Source: Actinomycetota bacterium (lineage in GTDB: Bacteria; Actinomycetota; UBA4738; G016210805). Taken from it: a stretch of DNA of 5,468 bases. The stretch's first letter is position 1. Each line of letters starts with the position of its first letter. Made by a program: the position numbers and the translations under genes. Location: contig JACQTL010000177.1 in NCBI GenBank assembly GCA_016210805.1, forward strand, positions 1 through 5,468. The letters run 5' to 3'. A model generated the notes under the pieces. The model worked only from the letters and a program-made list of their open reading frames with translations, ran no database searches and was not told the origin of the DNA. Positions 5,445-5,468 of the stretch are shown here, piece by piece.

Positions 5445-5468
5445 GATTTGAGTTTTCCAGGGTAGGAC
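5445..5468. other. Start of the intergenic region after eno
   Basis: The last 24 bases are strikingly AT-richer than the rest (about 43 percent GC over 5441-5468 by hand count). TTGAGA at 5441-5446, overlapping the eno stop codon, resembles a -35 hexamer, with TAGGAC 16 bp further on at the very edge. No terminator hairpin for eno is visible in this short piece. Confidence 0.3.

Noticed and set aside
1..5468. CRISPR array, tRNA, rRNA, insertion sequence or attachment site
   Set aside because: No regularly spaced repeats, cloverleaf, transposase motif or terminal inverted repeats were seen on either strand; nearly all bases belong to five recognised genes.

Overview
The window is very GC-rich and gene-dense. 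It reads as a chromosomal housekeeping segment from a high-GC Gram-positive-type bacterium, most likely an actinomycete in the broad sense (Actinomycetota). The inference rests on the base composition, the use of GTG at three of the four visible start codons, start codons that sit only 6-8 nt behind -10-like motifs (leaderless mRNA is common in this phylum), and the order mfd - mazG - eno, which is also found in Mycobacterium (Rv1020 mfd, Rv1021 mazG, Rv1023 eno). Genus and class cannot be fixed from the sequence alone; a deep-branching, uncultured lineage is possible but is only a guess.

Layout: (1) 1-648, plus strand: the C-terminal 215 residues of the transcription-repair coupling factor Mfd, cut by the window edge. 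(2) 683-1702, plus strand: a lipoprotein with a SurA/PrsA-like N-terminal chaperone region and a parvulin-type (PpiC) peptidyl-prolyl isomerase domain, preceded by a good -10 hexamer but no Shine-Dalgarno. (3) 1699-2529, plus strand: full-length two-domain MazG nucleotide pyrophosphohydrolase, overlapping the previous gene by 4 nt (GTGA) and having its own Shine-Dalgarno. (4) 2541-4079, minus strand: a 512-aa GT-B (GT4-like) glycosyltransferase, convergent with mazG. The two stop codons lie inside one perfect 25-bp hairpin. (5) 4155-5444, plus strand: enolase, full length with all catalytic residues, divergent from the glycosyltransferase across a 75-bp gap that carries both promoters. The last 24 bases are abruptly AT-richer and begin the next intergenic region. 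There is no gene-free stretch longer than 300 bases.

How they fit together: Mfd (transcription-coupled repair) and MazG (removal of non-canonical or damaged NTPs) are genome-maintenance functions. The isomerase acts outside the membrane on secreted proteins, and enolase is glycolytic. Apart from the likely surA-like/mazG operon they look like a conserved neighbourhood of independent units rather than one pathway. The antisense glycosyltransferase looks like an accessory gene between mazG and eno; its substrate cannot be told from the sequence.

I found no CRISPR, mobile element, tRNA/rRNA or obvious novel system. The most interesting non-coding signals are the stop-codon-containing convergent hairpin (2523-2547), the apparently leaderless starts, and a C-tract at the start of the lipoprotein gene whose complement is a strong G-quadruplex candidate.
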